A DNA stretch of 64,000 nucleotides, from assembly GCA_029216955.1 (NCBI GenBank), contig JANAVB010015600.1:29980874-30044873 (forward strand), written 5' to 3'. The notes below the pieces were generated by a model that was given only the letters and a program-made list of their open reading frames with translations, was not told where the DNA came from and ran no database searches. The DNA is from Iris pallida. Its lineage: Eukaryota > Streptophyta > Magnoliopsida > Asparagales > Iridaceae. Every line of letters begins with the position of its first letter. Position 1 is the stretch's first letter. The position numbers and the translations under genes are program-made. Of the stretch, positions 13,076-23,738 are shown one piece after another.

Positions 13076-13653
13076 ATATAAAGATGACAATTTTGTAAAT
13101 ACAGAGCATCTAAAGGGAATCTTGGAATATTTAACGTGAAAATATATAATTCTGGACATTTCATAAAACCCATCATGTAGGTGGGTTTTTCATACAAACC
13201 AACCTCGAAATTGGATTTCTCAGCAATTTTCAGTAAATTTTTTTCCTTTACTCTCAAATTTGATAACATATTATAAGATGTTGAAATATATCTTATATAT
13301 AATTTATACATGGTACACATTATATGTTTAGTTTATTTATGGATTTTCAACGGGCGTTTTATGCCGCTAAAGATATAAGTGGACAAAAATTCTACGATGG
13401 ATTGTGCTGGATCATATTATGTTTTCTTATATTTCTGGATTTCCAAAACAAACACAAGTATGTCGTGTCGCTGAAAGTCTGATTGGACATAAAATCTACA
13501 GCAGATTGCGTCGGATCTTGAATATTATGATTTAAAATTTGTGTTTTGGTTAAAACAAAATTCCCAAAATTTAGTCAAGTCAATGGCGGACCGGTGATAC
13601 TCGTGCATTGTACGACAACATCCGGCAACACATCATTTCTTTTGCAAAGTGAA
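13076..13653. other. Intergenic AT-rich DNA, nothing recognised
   Basis: Follows the CACTA-1 end. Short ORFs only; no motif, repeat or domain that I can name. Confidence 0.5.
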
Positions 13654-13674
13654 GTGTAAAAAGGAAAATGCTAA

Positions 13675-15563
13675 GGGGCCGTTTGGTTTGCAGGATTGGA
13701 CAACGTATGTAATTGGTATTACGTTGTCAATCTAACTCGGGTGTTTGGTTGGACAAAAAAAAATTAGATGTAATGTAATCGCGATTACAAATTTGATTAC
13801 ATTACATCAGTTTTTTCTAAACTCAATTACATCATAAAACCTATGTAATCGCAATTACATTACAACTTAAACGGAAGGTTGGTATAGTATAATTTGGCCG
13901 TTTTGTTCGCTTTTGGTCATTTTTTGTCGTTTTTGTTTGTTTTTTGTCATTTTTTTCTCTTTTTGTTCGTTTTTTTGGTCCTTTTTGTTCGTTTTTTTGC
14001 TATTTTTGTTCGTTTTTCGTTGTTTTTGTTTGTTTTTTGTCGTTTTGTCCCATTTTGTCGTATTTGTTCGTTTTTTGCCCTTTTTCGTTTTTTGCCGTTT
14101 TTGTTTAATGTTTTGTCGTTTTGTTTGTTTTTTGTCGTTTTTGTTCGTTTTTTACCGTTTTTGTTCGTTTTTTGCCGTTTTTTGTTCGTTTTTGGTTTTT
14201 TTGTCGTTTTTTGCCATTTTTGTTCGTTTTTCATCATTTTTGTTCGTTCTTCGTCGTTTTTGTCCCTTTTTGTCATTTTTGTTCGTTTTTTGCCCTTTTT
14301 GTTCGTTTTTTTTGCCGTTTTTGTTTGGTTTTTGTCCTTTTAGTTCGTTTTTTGCCATTTTTTGTCGTTTTTGCCGTTTTAAATCTTTTTTCGATTTTGT
14401 ACGTTTTTTGTCGCTTTTGTACATTTTTTTATCGTTTTTGCTGTATTTGCACGTCTTTTGTCCATTTTGTACGCTTTTTTATCGTTTTTGGTCAATTTTG
14501 GACGTTTCTTATCGTTTTTGGTCGATTTTGTACGTTTTTGATCATTTTTCACCTTTTTTATCATTTTTTGCATTTTTTGTCCATTTTGCAAGTTTTTCTA
14601 TCCTTTTTTTGTCGATTTTGTACTTTTTTTGCCGTTTTTATCTTTTTGGTCAATTTTGCACGTTCTTTTATCGTTTTTGGCCGATTTTGCACGTGCTTGT
14701 ACATTTTTTATCGTTTTTGGTCGTTTTGCATGTTTTTATCGTTTTTTGGTCGGTTTTGTACGTTTTTGACCGTTTTTGTGCATTTTTTTCATTTTTTGTC
14801 GCTTTGCACTTGTTTTATCGTTTTCGGTCGATTTTGTACATTTTTTGTCGATTTTGCACGGGTTTTATGTTTTTTGTCATTTTAATCTTTTTTTGTCGTT
14901 TTTTGTCCTTTTTGTTTGTTTTTGATCTCTTTTAATACTTTTTTCCGTTTTGGTCGTTTTTTGTCATTTTTTGTCATTTTTTGTCGTTTTTGGTCTTTTT
15001 CGTCTTTTTTTCATTTTTTGTCATTTTTTTTGTTTTTGGTCATTTTCTTATCATTATTGGTCACTTTTATTGGTTTTCAGCTTTTTGTCATTTTTGATTT
15101 TTTTTGTCGTTTTTGGTCGTTTTTCTTTTTTTTATCGCTTTTTTCGGATTTGGTTTTTTTTTCTATTTGTTCGTTTGTTATTTTTGGTATTTTTTAGTTT
15201 GTCTTTTTTTTCGTTTTAGGTCTTTTTTTAGCACAAAAGAAACCATTTCCCCTTATTTATTTATTATTTATTAAATTTTTAAATTTTTTTTTTCTTTTTT
15301 TTCTTTTTAAATTTTTGAAATTTTTTACTGATCAACTTTTTAAATTATGTTGTATTTTAAAAAATAAATAAATTACAAACTCAATTACATTACATGGTAA
15401 ACCAAACATATGAATGCAATTGACATTATATTACATGGTTTGATTACATGTTTCAACCAAACATAGTAATGTAATTGTAATTTCATTACATTACAAACTC
15501 AATTACATTACAAATCCAATTCCATTGCGATTACGATTACATTACAATGAACCAAACGCAACC
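13675..15563. mobile_element. Tourist-A, PIF/Harbinger-like MITE with satellite core
   Basis: Termini GGGGCCGTTTGGTTTGC (left) and the complement of GGTTGCGTTTGGTTCATTG (right), flanked by TAA at 13672-13674 and 15564-15566. The 3-bp TWA duplication is typical of PIF/Harbinger (Tourist) elements. Outer parts repeat ATTACATTACA and CAATTACAT in inverted arrangement on both sides (13690-13870 and 15370-15550). The middle is a 1.3-kb T-rich satellite, listed separately. Confidence 0.75.
13895..15235. repeat. TTTTTGTCG/TTTTTGTTCG satellite core of Tourist-A
   Basis: About 1.3 kb of irregular units TTTTTGTCGTTTTTGTTCG with drifted variants (TTTTGTACG, TTTATCG, TTTTGGTCG). The complement is CGACAAAAA/CGAACAAAAA, the unit that fills the core of Tourist-B on the other strand. 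Long Phe-rich ORFs arise from it in every T-rich frame and are not genes. Confidence 0.85.
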
Positions 15564-15749
15564 TAAGTTTACTACCAATTATTTACAATTTTCTTACAAC
15601 CCACATCCACTCCCCTACTAACATAGCCCCATCCGGTCTCACTCGGTCCCCCCCTCCCCCTCCCCTCCATCAATCAATAAATGCCACGTAGATGGTCGTA
15701 AAACTTACAACCAAAATTGATTGTAAGTATAGCATTTCCCGTGTAAAAA

Positions 15750-16185
15750 ATTCGTCGATGATGAGGCGTCGCATGTATGTCACCCTTCTGTCGTCATGTT
15801 GGGGGTGTTGCATAGACACCCCATATCTTGTAACTTAACTTTTGTTAATTTTGATAGGATTTAGATTTAAATTTAAATTTAAAGATTTGTTTGGATTAAC
15901 AATAGATACATACTTGATTCATTTGAGGAATGAGAGATTTGAATCTTCATATTTATAATAGTGATAAGGATCCATGTTTTTTTACATCTAAGAAGTTGTT
16001 TATTTATTAGAATTTTTAATTAATAAATTCTTCTAAATATTTTTGCTTTAATATTTATTTATTTCTTTATTTAAAAACTATTTTATATATTTACTAATTC
16101 TTTATTGGGATATTAAAGAGTCTAATGTAACTAATAATTTGAATTTAGGAAAGATAAAATTAAATTGCGGGACATGAGGTTACAA
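15750..16185. other. AT-rich intergenic DNA, nothing recognised
   Basis: No ORF or recognisable element; short A/T-rich stretches only. Confidence 0.5.
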
Positions 16186-16308
16186 TAGGGATGAGCATTC
16201 GGTTTATGCAGTTTCAACAAAATCGAAATAGTCAAAACTGAATAAATCAAAATTCTAAAAATTCAAAATCAAAACAAAACAAAAATTAGCCGAAATCGAT
16301 CGAAATCG

Positions 16309-16690
16309 AACCGAACCGAATAACAATTCGGTTTGTTTTCTTAAAATATTTACATTGTTTAATGGATCGGGCCCAAAGTTGTGATCGTGGTTAAATTATC
16401 TTAAAAACTATATTTTTTTTTATATACACATTTGTCATATTTCAAAGTTGCGCAAAAAAATAGACTAATTGTTAAATTATCAAAGTTGTATTTCAAATCG
16501 AACCGAACCGAATAACAATTTTGTTTGTTTTCTTGAAATATTTACATTGTTTAATGGATCGCGCCCAAAGTTGTGATCGTGGTTAAATTATCTTAAAATC
16601 TATATTTTTTATATACACATTTGTCATATTTCAAAGTTGCGCAAAAAAATAGACTAATTGTTAAATTATCAAAGTTGTATTTCAAATAAT
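16309..16690. repeat. 192-bp direct tandem duplication
   Basis: Two copies begin AACCGAACCGAATAACAATT at 16309 and 16501 and stay nearly identical through TGCGCAAAAAAATAGACTA and GTTGTATTTCAAAT. Small differences only (GGGCCC against GCGCCC, a T-run of different length). It lies in sequence rich in CGGTT/AACCG motifs. No coding content. Confidence 0.85.
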
Positions 16691-17106
16691 TTTGTCTTAT
16701 AAAAGACCAAGAACACTGCAAATACCAGTGTTATATCCCCAAATATTAGCCATGGTACTGGTTTAAAAATACTCAAAACTATTTAGAAAAGAATAATGGA
16801 TGACAATTAAACCATGCATTTATTCCTGACGTTCAATGTTTACTTTAGATAATTCATTCCCATTGATCATTTAAGCAAGAGAAGGTCTAAGTAATTATCG
16901 TTATTGGCTAAGGCCAGTTGTATATCAATTAGAACATTTCATAATCTTAAATAATATTGACACTTGCTTTCAAAAATAATAATATCTGCAATTATAGAGT
17001 TGGATATCAAACTCAAGATAAGAGATTTGTCATAGGAATTTTTGCAGCTTGCAGCTTGATATGCGTAATCAATTAGGGAAATGCTTAAAAAAAAGGAAAT
17101 GCTTTA

Positions 17107-18803
17107 GGGGACGTTTGGTATGCGGAATACTATATAGCCGGAAATTCTATATTCCCGGGAATCAAATTCTAAGGAATTAAATTCCTGGGAAAATTATATT
17201 CCCATGTTTGGTGACAATATAAATATTCCCGGGAAAAAAATAAAAAATAATAATAACGAAAAAAATTGAACAAATATAAAAAAATCGATAAAAGGACAAA
17301 AAACCGGTAAAAACGAAAAAAATCGTAAAAACGACAAAATAACAAAAAACGACAAAAACGATGAAAAACGACGAAAAATCGGTTAAAACGACAAAAATGA
17401 CAAAAAAGCGACAAAATGTATAAACGACAAAAAATAACAAAAAAAAGGATAAAAACGACAAAAATAACCAAAACACGACAAAAACGACATAAAATCGGTT
17501 AAAACAAATAATCGATAAAAACGACAAAAAAGAACACAAAATCGGTTAAAACGACAAAAAATCGGTTAAAACGACAAAAAATAACCAAAAAGCGACAAAA
17601 ACGACAAAAAACGTAAAAGCGACAAAAATGATAAAAAACGACATAAAATAAGTAAAAATGACCAAAAAGCGAAAAAAAACCGACAAAAACGACTGAAAAT
17701 CGGTAAAAACAGCAAAAAAAAAAACTACAAAAAAACGACAAAAAATCGCTTAAAAAACGACAAAAATTGACAAAAAAAACGACAAAAACGACAAAAGTTG
17801 GACAAAAACGACAAAAAATAATCAAAAAGTGAAAAAAAAGGACAAAAAGGTTAAAAACGACAAAAAATTGCTTTAAACGACAAAAAATGGGTAGAAACAA
17901 CACAAAATGAAAAAAAAAGCGATAAAAACGACAAAAAATAATCAAAAAGTGACAAAAAAGACAAAAAATGAGTAAAAAACGACAAAAAAATTGGTAAAAA
18001 CGACAAAAAATTGGTAAAAACGAAAAAAATGACAAAAAAAAGCGATAAAAACGACAAAAAATAATCAAAAAGTGACAAAAAGACAAAAAATGGGTAAAAA
18101 ACGACAAAAAATCGCTTAAAACGACAAAAAAATTGGTAAAACGACAAAAAATGACAAAAAAGCGATAAAAAACGACAAAAAAATAATCAAAAAGTGAAAA
18201 AAAAGATAAAAATTGGTAAAAACGACAAAAAATTGCTTAAAACGACAAAAAATTGGTAAAAACGAAAAAAATGATAAAAAACTGATAAAAACGACAAAAA
18301 ATAATCAAAAAGTGACAAAAAGACAAAAATGGGTAAAAAACGACAAAAAATTGCTTAAAAACGACAAAAAATGGTAAAAACGACAAAAAATGACAAAAAA
18401 AACGATAAAAAACGACAAAAAATAATCAAAAAGTGACAAAAAGACAAAAAATGGGTAAAAACGACAAAAAATTGCTTAAAACGACAAAAAATTGGTAAAA
18501 ACAACAAAAAAAATGACAAAAAAACGATAAAAACGACAAAAAAGGACAAAAATGTTCAAAACTAATCAAAATTGATCAAAAAAGAAGAAAAAAAATTTAA
18601 ACAATTTTTTTTTTTGCCCGGGCAAAAAAAAATACCCACCTATTCTCAAGGGATAGAATTCCCATGTTTTGTGGGTAAACTATTTACCCGGGTATTTATA
18701 ATTCCCGGGAATAAATTTTTATAAGCCAAACAAACGTGGTAATAGATTCTCATCTTAAATTTTCCTGGAAATAAAAAAAAAATACTGCGTACCAAACGCC
18801 CCC
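17107..18803. mobile_element. Tourist-B, PIF/Harbinger-like MITE with satellite core
   Basis: Left end GGGGACGTTTGGTATGCGG; the right end complement reads GGGGGCGTTTGGTACGCAG. TTA flanks both sides (17104-17106 and 18804-18806). Subterminal parts include facing CCCGGGAAT/ATTCCCGGG motifs (17153, 17227, 18704). The core is an A-rich satellite. Termini differ from Tourist-A beyond the GTTTGGT block, so these are related but distinct elements. Confidence 0.78.
17225..18590. repeat. ACGACAAAAA satellite with about 120-bp higher-order period
   Basis: Basic unit ACGACAAAAA with variants ATCGGTAAAA, GTGACAAAAA, GCGATAAAAA. A phrase ATAATCAAAAAGTGA recurs at 17818, 17938, 18061, 18183, 18301 and 18422, a spacing of 118-123 bp. 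Diverged copies at 17464 and 17581 keep the same period. So the array has a two-level repeat structure. It is the complement of the Tourist-A core motif. Confidence 0.88.
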
Positions 18804-18806
18804 TTA

Positions 18807-20438
18807 TTGTCTGCAGGTGGGCTGGTCGATCCGCCTGCGTAGCACTCCTCCATTGACCTTTTCTATTGGTATGGATTTCATGTTGATTGACTTGTCAATG
18901 GAGAGAGTGCCACGTGGTTACGGGCTGGCCCGTGTGCGGGCCAAGTAGCAGCGCCCAATCAATTAATCAACTGAAGTTAGTAAGTTTTGATATTCGCTAA
19001 TTGCAAGTGGATTAGGCATGATATGTTAAACAATACCAACTACTGATACAGATAACATCAAACTCAAATTAAGATTTTTTTAATATAAAATTCTTCGCAG
19101 CTTGCTGGATGCATTTGGTCTACAAGAGAAGAGTATGTCTTTTGTATATGTATTATAGGAAAAAAGAAAAGTAGTGCCAAAACTGTTCCATAAAAAAAAC
19201 ACTTCCTAAATTTCACAACCAACATTTATGTAGTGCATGCTGACAAAAAATTACTAATGTCATGCAACATACTTTAAGAAAAAAAAAAAAGCCTCCTCCT
19301 CTAAATTTGGGGATGAGTAAAAGAGACAAAAGAATGAAACACAAAATAAAACAAAAATAAACATAATCTATACTGACCTTCCAAAAATAAAGGGAAATAA
19401 TAATTGTCTATGTTGCACAGAGTCATAGATACGACACAACATGGACACACACATATTTTGGCATGCCTAGTGTATTTGGATTGTCTATGTTGTGTCCAAC
19501 ATGTGTCCGACACGTAGCAAAACAAACATGACACGATTTTTGGAGACAGAAAATTGTTACAATTTTTATCAAAAATTGTAAATAAAAACATGTTACCAAA
19601 TTTTGGAATTAAAATTACAAATCAAGGCATAATAAATAATTTTAAATAATGGTTTTATACCTGATTGTCTGCGGGCGGTAGAAGAGGGTGGTCGTCTGTG
19701 GGCGGCGGGGGAGGGGTCCGGTGCTGAGTCGGGGGGGGGGGGGGGGGGGGGGGGGGGGGAGGGGGCTGAGTTGTGAGGTCGGAAGAAGTTGTGAAGAGGG
19801 AAAAGTTTTGGTCGGGGGGGGGGGGGGGGGGGGGGGGGGAGGCAATGACTTGGAGTGTGTGTGTGTGGTGGGGGGGTGTGGGGGGGTGGGGGGGTGGGGG
19901 GGGGGGGGGGGGGGTGAATATTGGTTCGGTTTTCGTAGTGATTGAAATTTTTTTCGCTAGCAACTAAAAATTTAAGTTGCTAAATAATTTCATAATTTCA
20001 TCAACTCACTGGCGACGGAATTGCAATGAACCATCTTGTTCATTAAACTAAATTGTTAATTACTTACAAATAAGTTGCTAGTTAGTCTAAATTAGCAACG
20101 AATATAGGTTAGTTGTCAGGTTAGTTGTTAAATTACCATAATTCTATAGTGACATTTTTAATCAAAAAATATACATAAAATTGAGAATATTTACATAATT
20201 ATATAAGTAAAAAAAAGGTCTTATTATGTTTTCGGTTTTGGATCGAAACCCAAAATCGCAACTGAAACCGAATAGAAAATTTTAGCATTTTCAAAATCGA
20301 AATCGAACTAGTATTTTTTTTTTCCAAACCGAACCGAATCTTTTATTCGGCTCGGTTGGATTCTGTTTTCAGTTCATAACCGAATAATGTTCGCCCCTGC
20401 TTGCAACAACTTAACAGCTTACCTTATTGACATGTAGT
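18807..20438. other. AT-rich intergenic DNA with poly-G runs
   Basis: No gene recognised. A small inverted repeat GCACTCCTCCATTGAC (18842) / GTCAATGGAGAGAGTGC (18894) is present. Around 19970-20120 there are diverged CTAGCAACTA/TTAGCAACGA motifs that may be a very old CACTA subterminal zone. Sequence at 20330-20400 rich in CCGAACCGAAT and ending ATAATGTTCGCCCC mirrors GGGATGAGCATTCGGTT at 16188 and may be the far end of an old element. Confidence 0.45.
19729..19915. repeat. Three long poly-G runs
   Basis: Runs of about 29 G (19730-19758), about 27 G (19814-19839) and a GGGGTGGGGG-type run (19868-19914). Poly-G this long can form quadruplexes and is prone to sequencing length error. Gly- or Pro-rich ORFs across it are spurious. 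Confidence 0.85.
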
Positions 20439-21187
20439 TGTTGGAATTAATTAATTTCATTTATTGTTCTTAAAGGATGAAAAGGAAAGAGAAGGGACTT
20501 TAGTCCCACATCGGAAAAAGAGAAAGACTTTGAGAGTGCTTAAATAGGAATGTGCACTCATGAGGAGTGTGCAACAACCAAAGGGTTGCTAGTGGGTGAA
20601 CATTGGTTGTTGTTTTATCCTCTTTATGAAAATGTAGCCGGTGTTGCCACCGGCAACACCGGCTCCGGATCCGGCTCCGGCGTAGAGGCGCATTGCAGAC
20701 GCACTTGTGCACTTGTGCATCGGGCGAGCGGCGTAGGCTCGGGCCTCGGGCTCCTCGCGACGATTCTCGCCCCGAGGATTCCTATTTTTGCAGCAGCCCA
20801 GACAAACGAAAGGGTGAATGAATCTGCGAATAGGTGAATGAATGTTGTTTCGGAAGGGTCGCGACTTCACGAAACAACACTAATTCATCTATAAATACTA
20901 CAGATTTCTGAGTCGAAAACACACAGAATCTGAGTATTCATTCCTCTTTCTTTTCTCTTCCAAAGATTTCCAGAAAGGTGTTCTTCCCTACGCCGGTGTC
21001 TCACAACGTCTGGTGAACCTCCGGCAGAAAGGCTGTCTTATCCTGGGTGTTCTGGCGTGCTGACTCCAAGACGTTACCAGAGTGCCCGAAACACTTTAAG
21101 CAAAGTGCTGCTAAATGCACGATTGAAGCCTCAACGACAGTTTCAACTTTGCAGAACTCCAAAGTGAAGTAATTGTAATTTCTAACA
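20439..21187 (+). repeat. 5' LTR of the copia element (749 bp)
   Basis: TGTTGG...CTAACA ends. It differs from the 3' LTR by scattered substitutions and by indels in the GGCTCCGG/GGCTCGGG-rich part (20660-20760), so the element is not recent. A TATA-like CTATAAATA sits at 20889-20897. Confidence 0.92.
20889..20897 (+). promoter_or_regulatory. LTR TATA box
   Basis: CTATAAATA about 300 bp before the LTR end, also present in the 3' LTR at 45303-45311. A well-placed core promoter for the copia transcript. Confidence 0.55.
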
Positions 21188-21207
21188 ATCTTAAAGTGTT
21201 ACAAATA

Positions 21208-21442
21208 ATGGCATCCGAGGCTGCAATTTCGAGCATCAAAGTCATGAATCAGGATCTAGTCAAACAGGATCACTTCGATGGAACAAACTTCACACGCTGG
21301 CAGGACAAGATGATCTTCCTCCTGACGGCACTGAAGATCTACGTCCTCGATCCAGATCTGCCACCTGTTCCAGAACCCACTCCAGAAGATTCTGATGCAG
21401 TCAAGACAGAACGCAAAAAGTACAAAGAGGACGAACTGTTGT
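21208..21442 (+). pseudogene. copia gag, N-terminal part
   Basis: ATG at 21208 opens a frame with the copia Gag hallmark DHFDGTNFTRWQDKMIFLL. It runs open until CACTA-3 enters at 21443. The same reading phase resumes after the element at 40613, with only the TGT duplication added. Only about 20 bp separate the LTR end from this ATG and no tRNA-Met primer site is visible there. Confidence 0.85.
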
Positions 21443-21680
21443 CACTACTAAAATATCATCTAATAGCGACATAATTTAGCGACGGCAAGAAATGACGTCG
21501 CTAGTTATGAAATATAGCGACAGCTTTATATACACGTCACAAAACGTTGCTGCCTAGCGACGTTCCGCGATAGGAGTTTACTACGTCACTGAATAGCGAC
21601 GTTCAACGACATATTATTAGCATATGTTGCCAATTTGCGATGTTTAGCGACTGCAACACTTGACGTCGCTAATATTTTTA
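21443..21680. repeat. Left subterminal array of CACTA-3
   Basis: Repeated TAGCGAC followed by GT or AT, plus ACGTCGCTA (for example AATGACGTCGCTAG at 21490 and CTAGCGACGTTCC at 21554). The ACGT core distinguishes it from the CACTA-2 array. Confidence 0.85.
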
Positions 21681-23215
21681 CTTAGGGCACACCGTTTCCT
21701 TCTTTTCCCCTCACTCTCACTCGAAAATTCTAATTCCCCCCTCCCCGGCAACTCCCTCCCCCTCTGTCAGTGCCCTCCCACCCCCGGCGACCCCCTCCCC
21801 CCCGGCGACTCCTTCCCCCTCCGGCGAGCTCCTCTTCCTCGAGATCCTCCTCCTCGAGCTCCTCCTCCCCCAATCCGAGCTCCTCCTCCTCTTCCTCAGG
21901 TAAACCCTAACCTAACTCCTCTCCCTCCTCCTCCTCCTCTCCCACGGACACACACACACACGGACACACGGACACATGGACACACGGACACACATCGTGT
22001 CTCCAAAGACTCGTGCCCATTGGATTCGTGTCGAGTGAGAAATCACTCTCGTACTGGTTCACACTAGGTTCGTGCACTGTGTCCAGTTTTGGATGTGTTG
22101 AGTTTGGTTTGTTTTTGGACATATTGTGTCGAGTATTTGGACACGAGTTTGGTTTGGGAGACACGTACACACATGACACTTGTATATACACACTTGACAC
22201 TATACACTCTCTATCTCTCTAGTATATAACTGCATAACTTGTTGAATGTATATATTGTGTCCCCTTGGTTATAGCCTAGTATATGTAAATATCTTAACCT
22301 ATATATGTATGCCTATATACATATATATAGTAAATATATAGGTAGTTGTGTGATTGATGGCTTGTTTAGATGTGGTAGTGTGGTAGTATGGTAGTGTGAG
22401 TGTGAGTGAAGAGGGATATTGAGATAAGTGTTAGATTTTGTGTGTGTGTGTGTGTATGTGTGTGTGTGTGTGAGTGAGAAAGGTGAGAGGGATTTAGATA
22501 TGTATCCATAAGTTAGTATCCTAAGTTAGATATTTAGGATAGTATCATAGGCACTAATTTAATATCTTGTTTAGGATGTTAGTATCCTAGAGTTAGATAG
22601 GTGAGTTAATATCTTAGGATACTAGAAGTTAGTATCCTAGATAGGTTAGTTAGTGTCTTGGATAGGTTAATTAGTATCCTATTTATCCTAGATAAGTTAG
22701 TATCCTAAGTTAGATATCTTAGGGTAGTTAGATTATGCTAGTATCTTGAGGGTATCAAGATAATATGATATTAGGATATGGGCTAGAAGTTAGTACCCTA
22801 AGTTAGTATCTTGGCTAGAATTTGGTATCCTAGGATAGATAGATATCCTAGTATCTTAAGAGTGTCCTAGATTAGTCTATGGTAATAGGATACCCTATAG
22901 GGGGGAGGGGGCAGGGGTAGGGGGGAGGGGCAGGGGACAGGACCCTAACCCTATTTCGGACACGACTCTGTGACACAGGACACAGGACACAGGACACACA
23001 CACACACAATACATACATATATACCTATATATATAAATACACATATCTACATATATACATGTATATATATACTCACACACTTACATACACACACAAATAC
23101 ATATATAAATATATATGTATACAATGTATATACACACAAATACACATATATATACAATCAAAAATCTATTTGAAATTTATTTTAAGAATCTGAAATGTTG
23201 ACGATATATACCCAA
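21681..23215. other. Non-coding 5' zone of CACTA-3
   Basis: C-rich leader (21735-21900), ACACGGACACA repeats (21950-22000), TG microsatellite (22440-22475), an irregular cluster of TTAGTATCCTAG/TAGGATA motifs (22500-22890), GGGGAGGGGCAGG (22900-22940) and CA/TA-rich microsatellite (22985-23160). The layout of C-rich tract after the terminal array resembles the leaders of CACTA-1 and CACTA-2. No gene. Confidence 0.6.
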
Positions 23216-23592
23216 GGTTCACAATATCGGTATCGGACTATTCCTATGAGTATTGGTATCAGCGATATCGGTAGTATCGGCGGTATCGTATCGGAGTATC
23301 GGACATTGGTATCGGAAAACAAATAATTATTAATAAATTATTTACATTTAAAAACATATATTTTATATATTTAGGCATAATTTTAAGTATTTCAGCATTA
23401 TTCTTAGTAGTCTTGGAATTATATGAAATAGTAGTCACCCTTACCGATTGGTTTTGCCGAATTGACCGGAACAAAGACCCCCAATGTCGGTATCGGTCAA
23501 TATTTGGTATCGGTCAGTATCGGATCGGAACATGCCAAATCATATCGGTATCGACCGTATCGGATCGGTATCGGCCGATACTTTAAACCATG
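23216..23592. mobile_element. TATCGG-rich MITE-like element
   Basis: Inverted ends GGTTCACAATATCGG (left) and CCGATACTTTAAACC (right; complement GGTTTAAAGTATCGG). Ends are full of TATCGG repeats, with an AT-rich middle AAACAAATAATTATTAATAA. About 220 bp is clearly homologous to 35100-35340 inside CACTA-2. No coding capacity. Superfamily unknown because no clear TSD is visible. Confidence 0.6.
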
Positions 23593-23616
23593 TATATACC
23601 ATGGTTTTGCCTTTTA

Positions 23617-23675
23617 GTTGCAGGAATATGAGAGTTATTAGATGTTAAAGTAGGATATTAATTTATTAGTTATGA
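23617..23675. repeat. 58-bp direct repeat flanking CACTA-2
   Basis: GCAGGAATATGAGAGTTATT and the sequence after it recur almost exactly at 36407-36465. The two copies lie in CACTA-3 on either side of CACTA-2, about 0.2 kb apart before that insertion. It is an older internal duplication of CACTA-3, not the CACTA-2 TSD (AGC). Confidence 0.8.
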
Positions 23676-23738
23676 TAGAGAGTTTGAGATAGATAGTTCA
23701 TGTGAATGTTAGGTAGTAGTGTACAGTTCATGATTAGC

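Larger units (their letters stand above)
13654..15749. mobile_element. Mutator-like MITE with 9-bp TSD, split by Tourist-A
   Basis: A perfect 9-bp direct repeat GTGTAAAAA flanks the unit (13654-13662 and 15741-15749). The inner ends are inverted: GGAAAATGCTAAGTTTAC (read across the nested element) against GGGAAATGCTATACTTAC at the right. A 9-bp TSD is typical of Mutator-like elements. Without the 1.9-kb nested Tourist-like element the MITE is only about 190 bp. It has no coding capacity. Confidence 0.75.

Noticed and set aside
13894..15219. Long Phe-rich ORFs (up to 340 codons)
   Set aside because: They come from the T-rich TTTTTGTCG satellite in several frames at once and have no domain.
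17169..18549. Phe/Leu-rich minus-strand ORFs
   Set aside because: Same cause: complement of the ACGACAAAAA satellite.
22500..22890. TTAGTATCCTAG cluster as a regulatory array
   Set aside because: Irregular spacing and AT-rich drift; no known factor motif.
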